A stretch of DNA of 64,000 nt from Auanema rhodensis (taxonomy: Eukaryota > Nematoda > Chromadorea > Rhabditida > Rhabditidae). The stretch lies in assembly GCA_964057225.1 (NCBI GenBank), contig OZ059897.1, positions 1,054,001 through 1,118,000 on the forward strand. The letters are read 5' to 3'. Positions within the stretch are counted from its first letter, which is position 1. Every line of letters starts with the position of its first letter. The position numbers were made by a program, and so were the translations under genes. The notes under the pieces were generated by a model that searched no databases, was not told where the DNA came from, and saw only the letters and a program-made list of their open reading frames with translations. Below are positions 63,851-64,000 of the stretch, in pieces.

Positions 63851-64000
63851 TCACCCTGAAGAATTAATTTTTTCGTTGAATAACATTGTCCATCGTCTTC
63901 GCCTTAAAAAAAAGAATCTAAGAACATCTAGTTTTTGTAAAATTATTTTGAAATTTTTCGGGAAAATTTTTGTCAAAATGTTTTTGGAAGCAATGTTGAG
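63851..64000 (+). repeat. Partial hybrid monomer cut by the window end
   Basis: The first 150 bases of a monomer are present. It begins like 58937 (CTTAAAAAAAAGAATC), but from about 63921 it reads CTAAGAACATC and AAAATTATTTTG, as in 57884. It is therefore a chimera of two neighbouring monomer types within the left segment. Confidence 0.8.

Larger units (their letters stand above)
1..64000 (+). repeat. 351-bp satellite DNA array, entire window
   Basis: Every part of the window belongs to a head-to-tail tandem repeat of 351 bp. The motif TCACCCTGAAGAATTA recurs at 326, 677, 1028 and onward to 63851, giving 181 complete monomers and two partial ones. Spacing is 351 bp except for eight 350-bp monomers (starting 26651, 28756, 29808, 32265, 32966, 34018, 35422, 38580) and two 352-bp ones (30158, 34368). 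No monomer is inverted and nothing is inserted. Known biology: arrays of this scale, with higher-order structure and a unit of about two nucleosomes, are typical of centromeric or heterochromatic satellites in eukaryotes. The family is not one I recognise, and centromeric function is not shown by the sequence alone. Confidence 0.98.

Noticed and set aside
1-64000. CRISPR array or bacterial repeat-spacer structure
   Set aside because: The period is 351 bp with no short repeat separated by unique spacers. The variable segments are shared haplotypes, not unique spacers.

Overview
The whole window is one uninterrupted satellite DNA array. I read 181 complete monomers plus two cut by the window edges (1-325 and 63851-64000), all head to tail in the same orientation. 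171 complete monomers are exactly 351 bp, eight are 350 bp and two are 352 bp. There is no unique sequence, transposon, tRNA, rRNA, CRISPR array or credible protein gene, and neither array edge is reached, so the true array is longer than 64 kb. This is typical of centromeric, pericentromeric or subtelomeric heterochromatin of a eukaryote. One hand-counted monomer (326-676) has 108 G+C of 351 (31% GC). It has 10 CpG against about 8.3 expected, so there is no CpG depletion. That mildly favours an invertebrate over a heavily methylating plant or vertebrate, but I do not recognise the family and cannot name the organism.

Each monomer has a fixed internal layout, in a frame that starts at the TCACCCTG motif. 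First comes a variable left segment, then three A/T tracts, then a nearly invariant core holding a perfect 9-bp inverted repeat (H1). A variable right segment follows, with a long compound stem-loop (H3) and a second perfect 9-bp inverted repeat with a 4-nt loop (H2). The centres of H1 and H2 lie 176 and 175 bp apart alternately along the array, which is half a monomer and close to one nucleosome repeat.

Monomers fall into a limited set of left and right haplotypes that are reshuffled. The layout is: 1-2431 a 4-monomer higher-order repeat (HOR); 2432-4537 a 3-monomer HOR; 4538-5941 a transition; 5942-11206 a 5-monomer HOR; 11207-15769 a second copy of the 1028-5590 segment, 28 monomers downstream; 15770-18928 the first appearance of a distinct right-half clade (the 'G clade') with a 4-monomer HOR; 18929-20683 mixed; 20684-22789 six almost identical monomers; 22790-25597 two copies of a 4-monomer unit; 25598-38929 a mixed zone that holds every length-changing indel of the window and a 10-to-12-monomer duplication (28054-30509 and 31563-34719); 38930-41737 a run of related monomers; 41738-54724 mostly G-clade monomers with 4-, 6-, 15- and 21-monomer repeats; 54023-64000 a large duplication offset by 5265 bp (15 monomers), lacking one monomer near its end.

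A 63-codon antisense open frame recurs in most monomers. It opens at TTG rather than ATG, is interrupted by stops in many monomers, and tracks DNA-level conservation, so I do not regard it as a gene. The interest of the window lies in the repeat architecture, the evenly spaced dyads and the mappable recombination junctions.
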